Positions 1-7,746 of a DNA stretch of 64,000 nucleotides are shown one piece after another (positions within the stretch are counted from its first letter, which is position 1; each line of letters opens with the position of its first letter). A program made the translations under genes and the position numbers. The notes beneath the pieces are model-generated. The model had not been told where the DNA came from. It searched no databases and worked only from the letters and a program-made list of their open reading frames with translations. Where the stretch lies: contig JACKNO010000001.1 of the NCBI GenBank assembly GCA_024234815.1, forward strand, positions 124,001 through 188,000. The letters are read 5' to 3'. The stretch comes from Pseudomonadales bacterium (GTDB lineage: Bacteria > Pseudomonadota > Gammaproteobacteria > Pseudomonadales > Halieaceae).

Positions 1-1695
1 GCCGCGCGCATCGGCGTCTCCGACCGCGGCGCTGCGGATGCGAACCCGAAAGCGCGTCACCGCAGCCGCGATATCACCCTGAAGCTCGTGCACGGCTCGA
101 TTGCCACGCCACGGCGCCGATTCACCTGTATCGCAATCACCACCCTGCTCAGCGCGGCCATCATCTGGCTGCTGACGCCAGCGGCGGAATATCTGCCCGA
201 GGGCGAGGAACCCAAAGTATTCGCGGCCCTGAACGCGCCGCCGGGTTACAACCTCGCCGCGATGGAGAAGATCGGCAACGAGGTCGAAGCCTGGCTGCTA
301 CCCAACGTTGACGCCGACCCCACCCTGTTCGATCGCGGCGAGAGCGAGGTACCGGCCATCCAGTACCTGACCTTGCGTATCGGCGCCGAGCAGTTGCGCG
401 TTATCGCCGAACCGGTGAGGACGGCGGACATCGAACCGCTGATGGACGCGATTACCCGCAAGTATCGTGAGTATCCAGGCATGCGACCCTTTGCTTCGCG
501 CGGCTCCATTATCAGCAGTAACGACGGCGGCACTCGCAGCATCAACCTGGACATTTCCGGCCCCAATCTCGCCACCATCTACGACGTGGCACAAGCGGCG
601 TATCGCAGGGCGGGCGAAGTCTTTGACAACCCGCGCATTCAGAGCCAGCCCGGCTCGCTCTCCCTTGCGCAGCCCATGATCGAGGTGCGGCCGCGCTGGG
701 AGCGCACCGCCGAGCTGGGCATGACGGCGGACTCGCTGGGATTCAGCGTATCCGCACTCACCGATGGCAGCTACGTCGACGAGTTCTTCCTGGAAGACGA
801 CAAGATCGATATCTACCTGTACAGCGATGTGGGCCAGGACGCCACGCTGGATACGCTGGGCCAGTTGCCACTCTACACCGGTGCCGGCCAGGTACTGCCG
901 CTGGGCGCGGTAGCGGATATTCGCGAGACTGTGAGCAGCAGCGTGGTACGCAGGGTGAATGGCAGCCGCACCGTCACACTCAACATCATACCGCCGCGTT
1001 CGGTCCCGCTGGAGACCGGAGTGGCGACCGTGCGCGTCGATGTAGTGGACTACCTGCGCGAACGCGGCGGCATACCCGCAGACGTAAATGTCGCGATATC
1101 CGGCGCGGCCGACCAACTGGACGCCACCCGCGAGGCACTGCTGGGTAACTACCTGGTAGCGCTGCTGATCATCTACCTGCTGATGGTCGCCATTTTCAAC
1201 CACTGGGGATACCCGCTGCTGATCATGACCTCGATCCCCCTGGGGATCGCCGGCGGCATCGTCGGTCTGTGGCTTCTCAACGGCGTGGGCGGCCTCCTGC
1301 CACTGGTGGGCCTGGCGCCTGTTGTGCAGTCCTTCGACATGATCTCCATGCTGGGTTTTCTGATCCTGATGGGCACGGTGGTGAACAACCCTATCCTGAT
1401 CGTCGACCGGGCCGTGCAAAACGTAAAGCAGCAAATGGCTCCCCTGGCCGCGGTATCCGAAGCGGTGGAAGCGCGGCTGCGCCCCATTGCCATGTCCACC
1501 ATCACCACCCTGTGTGGCCTGTCGCCGCTGGTGCTGATACCCGGCGCGGGCACCGAGCTCTACCGCGGTGTGGGCGTCATCGTGATGTTCGGCATTATCG
1601 GCTCGACCCTGGTCACCCTGACAATGCTACCGGCATTGACGGTGTGGGTGCTGGAGCTGGGAGGACGGCGCAGGAAGGCTGCAGCCCTCGTGTGA
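1..1695 (+). CDS. RND efflux transporter permease, C-terminal half (5' end outside window)
   Basis: The frame is open from base 1, so this is the second half of an inner-membrane RND pump of the AcrB/HAE1 type. A GTG at 88 is internal, not a start. A membrane helix near fragment residues 40-58 is followed by a large periplasmic porter/docking region. Then comes the last transmembrane block, with the usual GNYLVALLIIYLLMVAIFNHWG-like helix, a motif ending VVNNPILIVDRAV, and RLRPIAMSTITTLCGLSPL. These match the TM10-TM12 region of the family. The pump uses the proton gradient to export drugs or lipophiles with an adaptor and an outer-membrane channel, neither of which is visible here. The substrate cannot be told. 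It is distinct from the complete RND pump at 20.8-25 kb. Confidence 0.9.
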   Translation, partial: AARIGVSDRGAADANPKARHRSRDITLKLVHGSIATPRRRFTCIAITTLLSAAIIWLLTPAAEYLPEGEEPKVFAALNAPPGYNLAAMEKIGNEVEAWLLPNVDADPTLFDRGESEVPAIQYLTLRIGAEQLRVIAEPVRTADIEPLMDAITRKYREYPGMRPFASRGSIISSNDGGTRSINLDISGPNLATIYDVAQAAYRRAGEVFDNPRIQSQPGSLSLAQPMIEVRPRWERTAELGMTADSLGFSVSALTDGSYVDEFFLEDDKIDIYLYSDVGQDATLDTLGQLPLYTGAGQVLPLGAVADIRETVSSSVVRRVNGSRTVTLNIIPPRSVPLETGVATVRVDVVDYLRERGGIPADVNVAISGAADQLDATREALLGNYLVALLIIYLLMVAIFNHWGYPLLIMTSIPLGIAGGIVGLWLLNGVGGLLPLVGLAPVVQSFDMISMLGFLILMGTVVNNPILIVDRAVQNVKQQMAPLAAVSEAVEARLRPIAMSTITTLCGLSPLVLIPGAGTELYRGVGVIVMFGIIGSTLVTLTMLPALTVWVLELGGRRRKAAALV

Positions 1696-1852
1696 TCTGG
1701 CCAGCGAGCAATCCCCCAGGTAATTCGGTAACCCGAAGAGCTCAGCGGTTGCCCGGAAACTCCAGGCTGACGCTGGGACCGGAACCGGCGCAAAATCATA
1801 GGTCAGCAAAGCGGCTACGCATCAGCCAGTGCCCGAAGTTTGCAGCAGTAGA

Positions 1853-2296
1853 TTAATCTGATATCCGATCTTCGTTTGCTGAAGCTGCAGAATTTTGCCG
1901 CAAGTAGCGCCATATTGCATAACCGATAGTCGATACAGTGACCATCCAGTAGGTGACATTCATTGTGGGAATCAACAGTGGAACTGTTGCCCCGTCTAGT
2001 TGAGACGAGAGGTATGCCCCCATAGAACTAACATCTTCACCTGCTTGGACCATACTTTCGATCTGGGACATCCCGGCTAGCAGAATATGCATTTCAGCTA
2101 CGAGCATCTGAAAATTGGCGTACCCGTAAACAAAATATGAACCGAGCAATATTGTGAGCAAGGCAATATTGAGTCGAATGAGATTGACGGATGAGATCAC
2201 TAGTACTCCAACTGTGATGGTAATCATCACCTCAGTTCTCATAACCGAAATTTCATTACCCGTTTGTATTATCTGCCAGATATCAGCTTCGTTCAT
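1853..2296 (-). CDS. Orphan small multi-pass membrane protein
   Basis: A 147-residue protein that I do not recognise. It has a short hydrophilic start, two hydrophobic segments at about residues 25-60, a polar loop containing the stretch MSQIESMVQAGEDVSSMGAY, and a further helix at about 105-130 before a charged tail. A good Shine-Dalgarno (GGGAGG, 7 bases before ATG) supports the start. It sits at the edge of an AT-richer island with its back to the RND gene, and no operon partner is visible. Base composition differs from the GC-rich core, suggesting acquisition. No function is assigned. Confidence 0.6.
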   Translation of the reverse strand: MNEADIWQIIQTGNEISVMRTEVMITITVGVLVISSVNLIRLNIALLTILLGSYFVYGYANFQMLVAEMHILLAGMSQIESMVQAGEDVSSMGAYLSSQLDGATVPLLIPTMNVTYWMVTVSTIGYAIWRYLRQNSAASANEDRISD

Positions 2297-2783
2297 TGTT
2301 GTGCCTCCCTTTACGTGCGTCCACCACCAGAATAGACGCTTTCCAGTCGCTCCAGAAAGAATTTTCGTAACCGGGTGGGGGCGGATCCACTAGCTGTTCT
2401 CGCCTGGTCCAGTGCCTACCTCGACTATGTCCCTTCATGGCACAAGCCGATCTCCTGGCAACAACCCCAGGGGCTGTGGATGACACTTAACGGGTGATAA
2501 CGGCCGGTCGATTGAATCAGCATGCTGTGAATCCCAGATTAACAGAATGACTGTATCTGGCTCTTAACTGACCTTCTGGCAGCAGATTCAGTGAGCGGGG
2601 AACGACCGCTTCCGGGTGGAGAGCAGACAGGATGGGGAAAGCTGCTCTAGGGCAGCTAACGACGCATTGCGGTCATCCGGCGGCTCAGCTATCCTCGCTG
2701 CAAAAGGGGCGATTCATGCTCATTGCGGTCCCCGCTTCAACTCAAACGAACAAAATGGCGAAGGCCAGTCATGAGGACGATGG
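2297..2783. other. Gene-free stretch with dispersed repeat remnants
   Basis: No convincing coding region. It holds the first copy of a 49-base direct repeat (2446-2494). Downstream are shorter GC-rich fragments (around 2655-2735, containing CATTGCGGTC twice) that look like degenerate intergenic repeats. The 3' end carries a GAGGA ribosome binding site for the gene at 2784. Confidence 0.5.
2446..2494 (+). repeat. Direct repeat, copy 1 (island left side)
   Basis: About 49 bases beginning GCCGATCTCCTGGCAACAAC and ending CTTAACGGG. It recurs at 7595-7644 with very few differences (one extra G and two or three substitutions). The two copies are in direct orientation and bracket the segment with the orphan genes and two insertion sequences. 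The sequence just upstream (GGCACAAGCCGA) also matches the end of the second repeat family at 7145. Confidence 0.8.
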
Positions 2784-3308
2784 GTGAGTATTCAGACAGC
2801 CGATACACTGTTATCTCTTACAGAAATTGCTGTCGCAGTATTGGGCTTTGCAGGAGTTCTGGCCGTGATGAAAGGCTCGCAGCGGGAAGTATTTCCGGGC
2901 CTCAACCAGTGGCGGTTAGAAGCTCTTGTCATTTACGGTACTAATGCGATCGCGTTTTCACTGGTACCAGTGCTGCTTTTAGCGATGGATTGTCCAGAAA
3001 ATATTATCTGGTCCGTAGGAAGTTCATTGGCTGCTGTCGTGATATTTGCGTGGGTAGTATGGGCGTTCAGAAAGCAAAAAAAGTACTTTTCTAGTTACTT
3101 TCCTAAACAAACTATTTTGAACGATGTTCTGATCGTAATTGTCTGTATATTTTCTATCGGAGTCGGAGTGGAAAATCTGTTTGCTGGGGGCTTGTTTGAT
3201 CAGGGATTTGGTGGGTATCTTTTTTCCATTGCGCCTTGGTTTTATGTTGCAGTGATGGCTTTCTTACGATCAATACTTACGATCGAGCTTGGTCGAGACA
3301 ACCCTTGA
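2784..3308 (+). CDS. Orphan four-helix membrane protein
   Basis: A 174-residue protein that I do not recognise. Four hydrophobic segments are visible, at about residues 10-30, 47-68, 75-97 and 113-168 (the last probably two helices). A lysine-rich loop (FRKQKKYFSSYF) lies in the middle and a short polar tail at the end. The GTG start is chosen because GAGGA lies 8 bases upstream. The gene is AT-rich compared with the core and stands alone between repeat sequences and the IS1182-type element, suggesting a horizontally acquired orphan. No function is assigned. Confidence 0.65.
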   Translation: MSIQTADTLLSLTEIAVAVLGFAGVLAVMKGSQREVFPGLNQWRLEALVIYGTNAIAFSLVPVLLLAMDCPENIIWSVGSSLAAVVIFAWVVWAFRKQKKYFSSYFPKQTILNDVLIVIVCIFSIGVGVENLFAGGLFDQGFGGYLFSIAPWFYVAVMAFLRSILTIELGRDNP

Positions 3309-3363
3309 AGCTAAGCGGAGTTTGAAATGAGATATCAGGACCGCCTTATGACCGCTTCTGGCA

Positions 3364-5028
3364 GAGGGTGTGTGAAAACGCCACAGCCGACACGGATTCA
3401 TCGCCACCACCTCCCTGAGTTCAGTTTCTGCCGCAGTATCTCTCACAATCCTACACTGGTAGCCCAGGTGCTTCTTTGATCACTCTGAAACCCCTGTAGG
3501 TGACTATACTGGGCAAGCACAGAGTTGACGGAATACCCGTTGATCCTTTCCATCAAAGGCTGAGCGCCCATGATCTTGAGTACACGTTTTATGTTGTAGG
3601 CGAGTACTTGCAAGCTCATTTCGGTGCTCACTCGTTCCATTGTTTTCATAGTGAAGTGCGTCGCACCCATCCACGCCTTTAGGGTGCCATACGGGTGTTC
3701 TACCGTCGCCCTTCGCGTTGCCATAACATCGGGATTGCTGTCCAGACGGTTCAGCATGACATCGAGAACGTCTTCATGCTCCCAGCGTGATATACGTCGT
3801 TCCTTCCCCGTTGTGCATTGCGATTTGATGGGACACTCCCCGCAAGTTGAGCACCAGTACCGATAGACAATTTCGTCTCTAACCGATGTTTTCGTTCGTC
3901 GTGTAGCTCGTTCTCCCGCCGGACACAGGTATTCAACATCCTCGGCAATGTAGATGAAATCCCTCTTGCCAAAGAGACCTCTAGCCTGGTTATTGGAGGT
4001 CTGTGTCTTGGGAACATATGGTGTAATCCCTGCTTCCTCGCAGGCCAATATTTCTTCACCCTTGTAATACCCTCGATCAGCCAGGGCTGTCAGCGTATCT
4101 TTGCCCATCGCTTCTTTGGCCTGCTTCGCCATCCGGGATAATTGACTTCGGTCACTGCCCGTATTGGTCACGTCATGCGCTACGATCAGATGATTCTCTG
4201 CATCAACAGCAGTTTGCACGTTGTAGCCAACAATGCCGGAGCTCTTACTCTTTGTCCGCATGGATCGAGCATCAGGATCAGTGAGGGAAACCTGAGTCTC
4301 TGAGCTCTCTGCAAGCTGTTCACCGATACGGTTTATACGCGCCATCTCCTGTTCGACAGACTTGATCTTCTCTTTCAGATGGACTTTTCTCTGCTCAGGT
4401 ACCTGCGAATCAGCGCGGTCTGAACTTTCAAGTTCCTTGAAGTAGTGTTTCATGCTGGATTCCAGTTGTTCCAGGCGGCGCTTCACTTTGGTGGATGAAA
4501 AATTCTTGTCATAGTGATTTACGGCTTTGAACTTGCTGCCGTCGATCGCGACGACATCGCCAGAGAATAGTTCGAGACGACGACAGAGATCGACAAACTC
4601 CCGGCAGACTTTCTTTATGGCCTTACCATTATCCTTGCGGAAGTCAGCGATCGTTTTGAAGTCGGGTGTAAGGCGACCAAGCAACCACATCAGTTCGACA
4701 TTGCGCGCAGCTTCTCGTTCCAACCGCCTTGAAGAAGGAATTCTGCTCAGATAACCGTAAATATAGAGCTTTAGCATTGTCGCAGGGTGATAGCCAGGTC
4801 GGCCAGTATCAGCGGGAATGACTTTGAAACCCAATTTGCCCAGCTCAAGGCGGCCTACAAATACATCAACGACCCGGACAGGGTTCTCTTCATCAATGAA
4901 ATCGTCAAGGCAATCTGGCAGAAGGGTTGTTTGCGTGCGGCTCTGGCTTTGGATAAATCCGCTCATGGGCATCACCGGATCAATGGCTTGCTGCCATTAT
5001 ACCGATGATGGTGTTTTCACACAGCCTC
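3364..5028 (-). mobile_element. IS1182-family insertion sequence
   Basis: Terminal inverted repeats are visible. The left end, GAGGGTGTGTGAAAACGCC (3364-3382), matches the reverse complement of the right end, GAGGCTGTGTGAAAACACC, at 17 of 19 positions. GGCA at 3360-3363 is repeated at 5029-5032, a probable 4-bp target duplication. Joining the flanks rebuilds a sequence closely matching the repeat at 7087-7150, so the element is inserted inside a dispersed repeat. It carries one transposase gene on the minus strand. Length is about 1.67 kb, usual for this family. Confidence 0.85.
3443..4975 (-). CDS. IS1182-family transposase
   Basis: A 510-residue DDE transposase. The N-terminal part has the family signature (GRPGYHPATMLKLYIYGYLS, about residues 57-76). 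The catalytic residues can be read as D in VAIDGSKFKAVNHYDKN, D in TALADRGYYKGEEI, and E in RRATVEHPYGTLKAWMG. A cysteine-rich insert (CPAGE, CSTCGECPIKSQC) sits before the last motif, as in other IS1182 members. The gene looks intact. The start is GTG at 4975 or ATG at 4966. It has no functional link with neighbouring genes. Confidence 0.93.
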   Translation of the reverse strand: MMPMSGFIQSQSRTQTTLLPDCLDDFIDEENPVRVVDVFVGRLELGKLGFKVIPADTGRPGYHPATMLKLYIYGYLSRIPSSRRLEREAARNVELMWLLGRLTPDFKTIADFRKDNGKAIKKVCREFVDLCRRLELFSGDVVAIDGSKFKAVNHYDKNFSSTKVKRRLEQLESSMKHYFKELESSDRADSQVPEQRKVHLKEKIKSVEQEMARINRIGEQLAESSETQVSLTDPDARSMRTKSKSSGIVGYNVQTAVDAENHLIVAHDVTNTGSDRSQLSRMAKQAKEAMGKDTLTALADRGYYKGEEILACEEAGITPYVPKTQTSNNQARGLFGKRDFIYIAEDVEYLCPAGERATRRTKTSVRDEIVYRYWCSTCGECPIKSQCTTGKERRISRWEHEDVLDVMLNRLDSNPDVMATRRATVEHPYGTLKAWMGATHFTMKTMERVSTEMSLQVLAYNIKRVLKIMGAQPLMERINGYSVNSVLAQYSHLQGFQSDQRSTWATSVGL

Positions 5029-5086
5029 GGCATCTTTGTGCAGTTGGTGCAGTCGGATATACTCGGTTGAAACCGGCAGAAGCCAG
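5029..5086 (+). repeat. Dispersed repeat, middle fragment between two IS elements
   Basis: This 58-base piece is what remains between the IS1182-type and IS3-type insertions. It shares a 27-base exact block (GTCGGATATACTCGGTTGAA and on to CCGGCA, 5052-5078) and CTTTGTGCA with the intact copy at 7087-7191. The missing left part is at about 3345-3363 and the missing right part starts at 6339 (CAGCCGACTCAAAG). Excising both elements with their duplications gives a near-continuous copy. Confidence 0.8.
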
Positions 5087-5147
5087 GTCCTGCCCCGTTT
5101 CAATAGACACCCTATAATTGGCACGATGATGTGCTGGGAGGTGTCTT

Positions 5148-5444
5148 ATGACTAGACGTAGAAAGTACAAACGCTACAGCCCAGAGTTCAAGCGAGAAGC
5201 CTTACGACGGTCAAGCGAAGACGGTATCGTCGATAAAGACGTTTGCGACGAACTGGGTATCAGCGCCAGGCAGCTGCGGCGATGGCGAGATCAGTTCAGG
5301 CTTCACGGTGATTCTGCCTTCATCGGCCAAGGACGGAGCCGCGATGAAGAGCTCACACATCTCAAGCGCGAGTTGGCCAAGGTCAAGCAGGAGCGTGATT
5401 TTTTAAGGGAAGCGGCGGCGTTCTTCGCCAGGGAGTCGAAGTAA
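5148..5444 (+). CDS. IS3-family transposase OrfA
   Basis: A 98-residue DNA-binding subunit. It has an N-terminal helix-turn-helix (KRYSPEFKREALRRSSEDG, then VCDELGISARQLRRWRDQF) and a C-terminal leucine-zipper coiled coil (ELTHLKRELAKVKQERDFL). It is in frame 0, and the downstream orfB frame is shifted by -1 and stays open well upstream into orfA. This is the normal arrangement for making an OrfAB fusion transposase by programmed frameshifting. ATG at 5148 follows GGAGG at 5136-5140. Confidence 0.92.
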   Translation: MTRRRKYKRYSPEFKREALRRSSEDGIVDKDVCDELGISARQLRRWRDQFRLHGDSAFIGQGRSRDEELTHLKRELAKVKQERDFLREAAAFFARESK

Positions 5445-5488
5445 GGTACCTGTGTATCGATCGACGCCGCAACCAATACCCAGTAAAC

Positions 5489-6325
5489 ATGATGTGTCGG
5501 TTGCTCCAGGTTTCGCGCAGTGGCTACTACGCATGGAAGGCAAGACCAGAGAGTCACCGAGCAAAAACTGACCGAGAACTCCTCCGGGTGATTCGTCGTC
5601 TGCACGCCGAAAGCAATGGCACCTATGGCAGCCCTCGGATACGCGATGATCTTCGGGACGAGGGTTACCAATGTGGGCGACACAAGGTGGCCAGATTAAT
5701 GCGAAATGCCGGCCTAAAAGGATGTCCTAAACGGCGCTTCCGTGTGACCACTCAGAGCAATCCATTGCACCCGACGGCACCGAATTTACTCAAACAGGAC
5801 TTCTCCGCCAGTCGCCCGAATGAACGCTGGGCCGGAGATATCACCTATGTGGCGACACGGCAGGGGTGGATGTACCTGGCCGTGGTCATGGACCTGTTCT
5901 CGCGCCGCATCGTGGGGTGGTCGATGAGCAAGTGGATCAGCCGCCACCTGGTGATTGACGCCTTCAGGATGGCACTGGGTGCCCGTCAGCCGGAGAATGG
6001 GCGACCGCTGTTACATCATTCAGATCGAGGAGCGCAGTATTCCAGTGATGACTTCCGGAAATTGCTGCTCAAGCATGGAGTCGAAAGCAGCATGAGTGCG
6101 CGGGGGAACTGCTACGACAATGCCGTCGTGGAAAGCTTCTTCGGGATTCTGAAGCGGGAGCGTGTCAGGGGCATGAACTACCGTACACGGGAGGAGGCGC
6201 AGGCCGATATCTTTGACTACATTGAATGCTTCTACAATCGAAAAAGGCGGCACGGGTATTTAGGCAATGTCAGCCCGGTGGAGTTCGAAAAACGTGCAAG
6301 CGGGCAATTCGAAAGTGTCTATTAA
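5489..6325 (+). CDS. IS3-family transposase OrfB (catalytic part)
   Basis: A 278-residue part beginning at ATG 5489, although the frame is open further upstream and is probably translated as a -1 frameshift product with OrfA. It has an N-terminal HTH_21 region (RELLRVIRRLHAESNGTYGS) and a C-terminal rve integrase core. The DDE triad can be read as D in NERWAGDITYV, D in HHSDRGAQYSS, and E in DNAVVESFFGILKRE. No internal stops, so the element looks intact. It ends 13 bases before the right terminal repeat boundary. Confidence 0.93.
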   Translation: MMCRLLQVSRSGYYAWKARPESHRAKTDRELLRVIRRLHAESNGTYGSPRIRDDLRDEGYQCGRHKVARLMRNAGLKGCPKRRFRVTTQSNPLHPTAPNLLKQDFSASRPNERWAGDITYVATRQGWMYLAVVMDLFSRRIVGWSMSKWISRHLVIDAFRMALGARQPENGRPLLHHSDRGAQYSSDDFRKLLLKHGVESSMSARGNCYDNAVVESFFGILKRERVRGMNYRTREEAQADIFDYIECFYNRKRRHGYLGNVSPVEFEKRASGQFESVY

Positions 6326-6338
6326 TTCGAGGCAAAAC

Positions 6339-6570
6339 CAGCCGACTCAAAGCGGTCGTTCGATACACATCTTGGCCAGTCGGTAGTGCGGCTCCTTATG
6401 TAGTGTTATCTGCGCCCCGGGGTTGATAGGAGATTGGTTTGAAAAGAATTTGTTCTCAGCTGAGATTTGCAACAATAGCTTTGGTGTTATATAGACCGGT
6501 CTATTGTTGTAGCTGTTATAGGGCCATAGCACTTGGGCACTAGCCCACAGAAAAAACAAAGGGATAGCAT
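6339..6570. other. Non-coding leader with strong palindromes
   Basis: It starts with the right end of the interrupted dispersed repeat. It then holds TCTCAGCTGAGA (6454-6465, perfect palindrome), ATAGACCGGTCTAT (6491-6504, perfect palindrome) nested inside CAACAATAG/CTATTGTTG arms (6470-6478 and 6501-6509), and GTTATAGGGCC at 6515-6525. The last sequence recurs inverted at 15667-15677. A GTTA-type core 46 bases before the next gene could be the left boundary of a gene cassette. A ribosome site (AAAGGGA) precedes the TTG start at 6571. Confidence 0.5.
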
Positions 6571-7017
6571 TTGAATATTGAGGGGGTACTAATAGGTGCT
6601 GTTATCTTTGCCACGGTGCTGCTCATTTATGGCGGCTATTACCTCTACTTCTACCCTAAGCTTGCTAGCAGTTTCGAGCATGCCGCACTAACTAGGTTTA
6701 AGAAATTTCTCCAAAATCTACAATTTCCATACGATGAGTACTCATACTTTACTGATAGCCATCTTGTCTGGAGCGAAACCAATATCCCGAGAATACTTCA
6801 ACTAATTCATAAGAGTTGCAGGAAGAATGCACCTGAAATAGGTGTTGCAGCCGGACCATCGCAGTTTTTACTTCATGCCGATGAATCGAAAAAGCACGTA
6901 TACATCGTTTTTACCAATGCCAAAAGCTTCGACTGGGGAAGTATTCCCCACTACGATAAGTACATCAGAAGCCATTTAGATTCAGAGTCGCGAAGGGATG
7001 CTAGTGAGGCCCAATAA
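6571..7017 (+). CDS. Orphan membrane-anchored protein in a cassette context
   Basis: A 148-residue protein that I do not recognise. One N-terminal membrane helix (about residues 7-29, VLIGAVIFATVLLIYGGYYLYFYP) anchors a cytoplasmic or periplasmic domain of about 115 residues ending in a charged tail. The TTG start is supported by AAAGGGA upstream. The stop codon TAA lies inside the first bases of an attC-like site, the usual geometry of integron gene cassettes. The composition is AT-rich compared with the core. No function is assigned. Confidence 0.65.
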   Translation: MNIEGVLIGAVIFATVLLIYGGYYLYFYPKLASSFEHAALTRFKKFLQNLQFPYDEYSYFTDSHLVWSETNIPRILQLIHKSCRKNAPEIGVAAGPSQFLLHADESKKHVYIVFTNAKSFDWGSIPHYDKYIRSHLDSESRRDASEAQ

Positions 7018-7086
7018 CAAGTCAAGGCTGCAAGGGCGCTTCGCGCCGGGACGGCCTTACGGCCGCCCCAGCTTGAAGCGTTACTG
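7012..7086 (+). other. attC-like integron recombination site
   Basis: R'' is TAACAA (7015-7020), followed by L'' TCAAGGCTG (7022-7030). Two short hairpins follow (GGCGCTTCGCGCC, GGCCTTACGGCC), then L' CAGCTTGA (7069-7076) and R' GTTACTG (7080-7086). L' is the reverse complement of L'' except for one extra G in L'', the extrahelical base that sets attC polarity. It starts at the stop codon of the upstream gene. R' departs from the GTTRRRY consensus. No integron integrase is present in the window. Confidence 0.7.
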
Positions 7087-7191
7087 ACCGGCCGCTTTTG
7101 GCACCTTTGTGCAGGTCACGCGGTCGGATATACTCGGTTGAAACCGGCACAAGCCGACTCATAAGGGACCTTTGTGAAAATCCAGATTTCG
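7087..7191 (+). repeat. Dispersed repeat, intact copy
   Basis: This uninterrupted copy follows the attC-like site. It contains CTTTGTGCA (7105-7113), the exact 27-base block 7123-7149, then GGCACAAGCCGACTC and AAGGGAC. The copy at 3345-6360 is split by two insertion sequences. A more diverged inverted copy lies at 18471-18540. It ends close to the start of the lipoprotein gene. Confidence 0.8.
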
Positions 7192-7248
7192 TCTTTTCAA
7201 CGGAACTATTTCCGTCTCTGTGTTTCATGTTGTTCCCAAATTTCGCAT

Positions 7249-7527
7249 TTGAAAAAACTCCTAACCGCACTATTGGCCAGCCTTTCCCTATCGGGTTGCA
7301 TCACCGTTGCTGTCCCAGCGGATCATCAAGCGAGGCGATGTGAGATATCAACGGATCGTATGACATTGAAGATTATTGATTTGGCAAAGGAGACTAATAG
7401 TTACTACACAATGGAAGGCTATTTGGTTTCGCCGATATTGGTGCCAACGACGGCCGTAATTTCTGGGGCTTACGTACTTGTTCACAATACTTATTATTAT
7501 GGGAAAGAGAAAATTGTCTGTGGGTAA
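7249..7527 (+). CDS. Small orphan lipoprotein
   Basis: Taking TTG at 7249 as start gives a 92-residue protein with a textbook lipoprotein signal: KK, hydrophobic stretch, then lipobox LSLSGC at about residues 12-17. The mature part is only about 75 residues (MTLKIIDLAKETNSYYTMEG, a hydrophobic stretch near VSPILVPTTAVISGAYVL, ending KEKIVCG). A longer GTG start at 7174 would put an unusual 25-residue extension before the signal. It is AT-rich and sits between dispersed repeats. Function unknown; anchoring in the inner or outer membrane is inferred. Confidence 0.6.
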   Translation: MKKLLTALLASLSLSGCITVAVPADHQARRCEISTDRMTLKIIDLAKETNSYYTMEGYLVSPILVPTTAVISGAYVLVHNTYYYGKEKIVCG

Positions 7528-7594
7528 CCATGCCCGAAACAGAGGCGTCACCCTGTTCAATGACATCGGTGTTTATGTCTGCTTCTGGCACTTA

Positions 7595-7644
7595 GCCGAC
7601 CTCCTGGCAACAACCCCAGGGGGCTGTGGATGACCCTTAACGGG
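7595..7644 (+). repeat. Direct repeat, copy 2 (island right side)
   Basis: A near-identical second copy of the 49-base sequence at 2446-2494, in the same orientation, from GCCGACCTCCTGGCAACAAC to CCCTTAACGGG. It marks the right side of the AT-rich island. GC-rich core genes (the arsenic operon) begin about 100 bases later. Confidence 0.8.
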
Positions 7645-7746
7645 CCGAAAGCTGCCGCAGAGCCAGATAGGAGCGATAGGCCCTAATCGAGCGCAGAGCG
7701 GTCGAAATCATGCAGTATCGTGTAGGCCAGGTAATAACGTAACAGA

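Larger units (their letters stand above)
5087..6338 (+). mobile_element. IS3-family insertion sequence
   Basis: The left end, GTCCTGCCCCGTTTCAATAG (5087 on), pairs with the reverse complement of the right end, GTTTTGCCTCGAATTAATAG, sharing TGCC.CG and AATAGACAC. CAG at 5084-5086 is repeated at 6339-6341, a 3-bp target duplication typical of IS3. It carries the two-frame orfA/orfB arrangement. It is inserted only 58 bp from the IS1182-type element, in the same dispersed repeat. Confidence 0.85.

Noticed and set aside
298..1434. Long minus-strand open frame (378 codons) across the RND gene
   Set aside because: His/Gln/Arg-rich low-complexity translation with no domain, fully antisense to a well-conserved RND gene; a GC-bias shadow.
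7528..7594. A third attC-like site after the lipoprotein gene
   Set aside because: GGTAACC at the stop codon is suggestive, but no matching L''/L' arms or GTTRRRY core with an extrahelical base can be found downstream.
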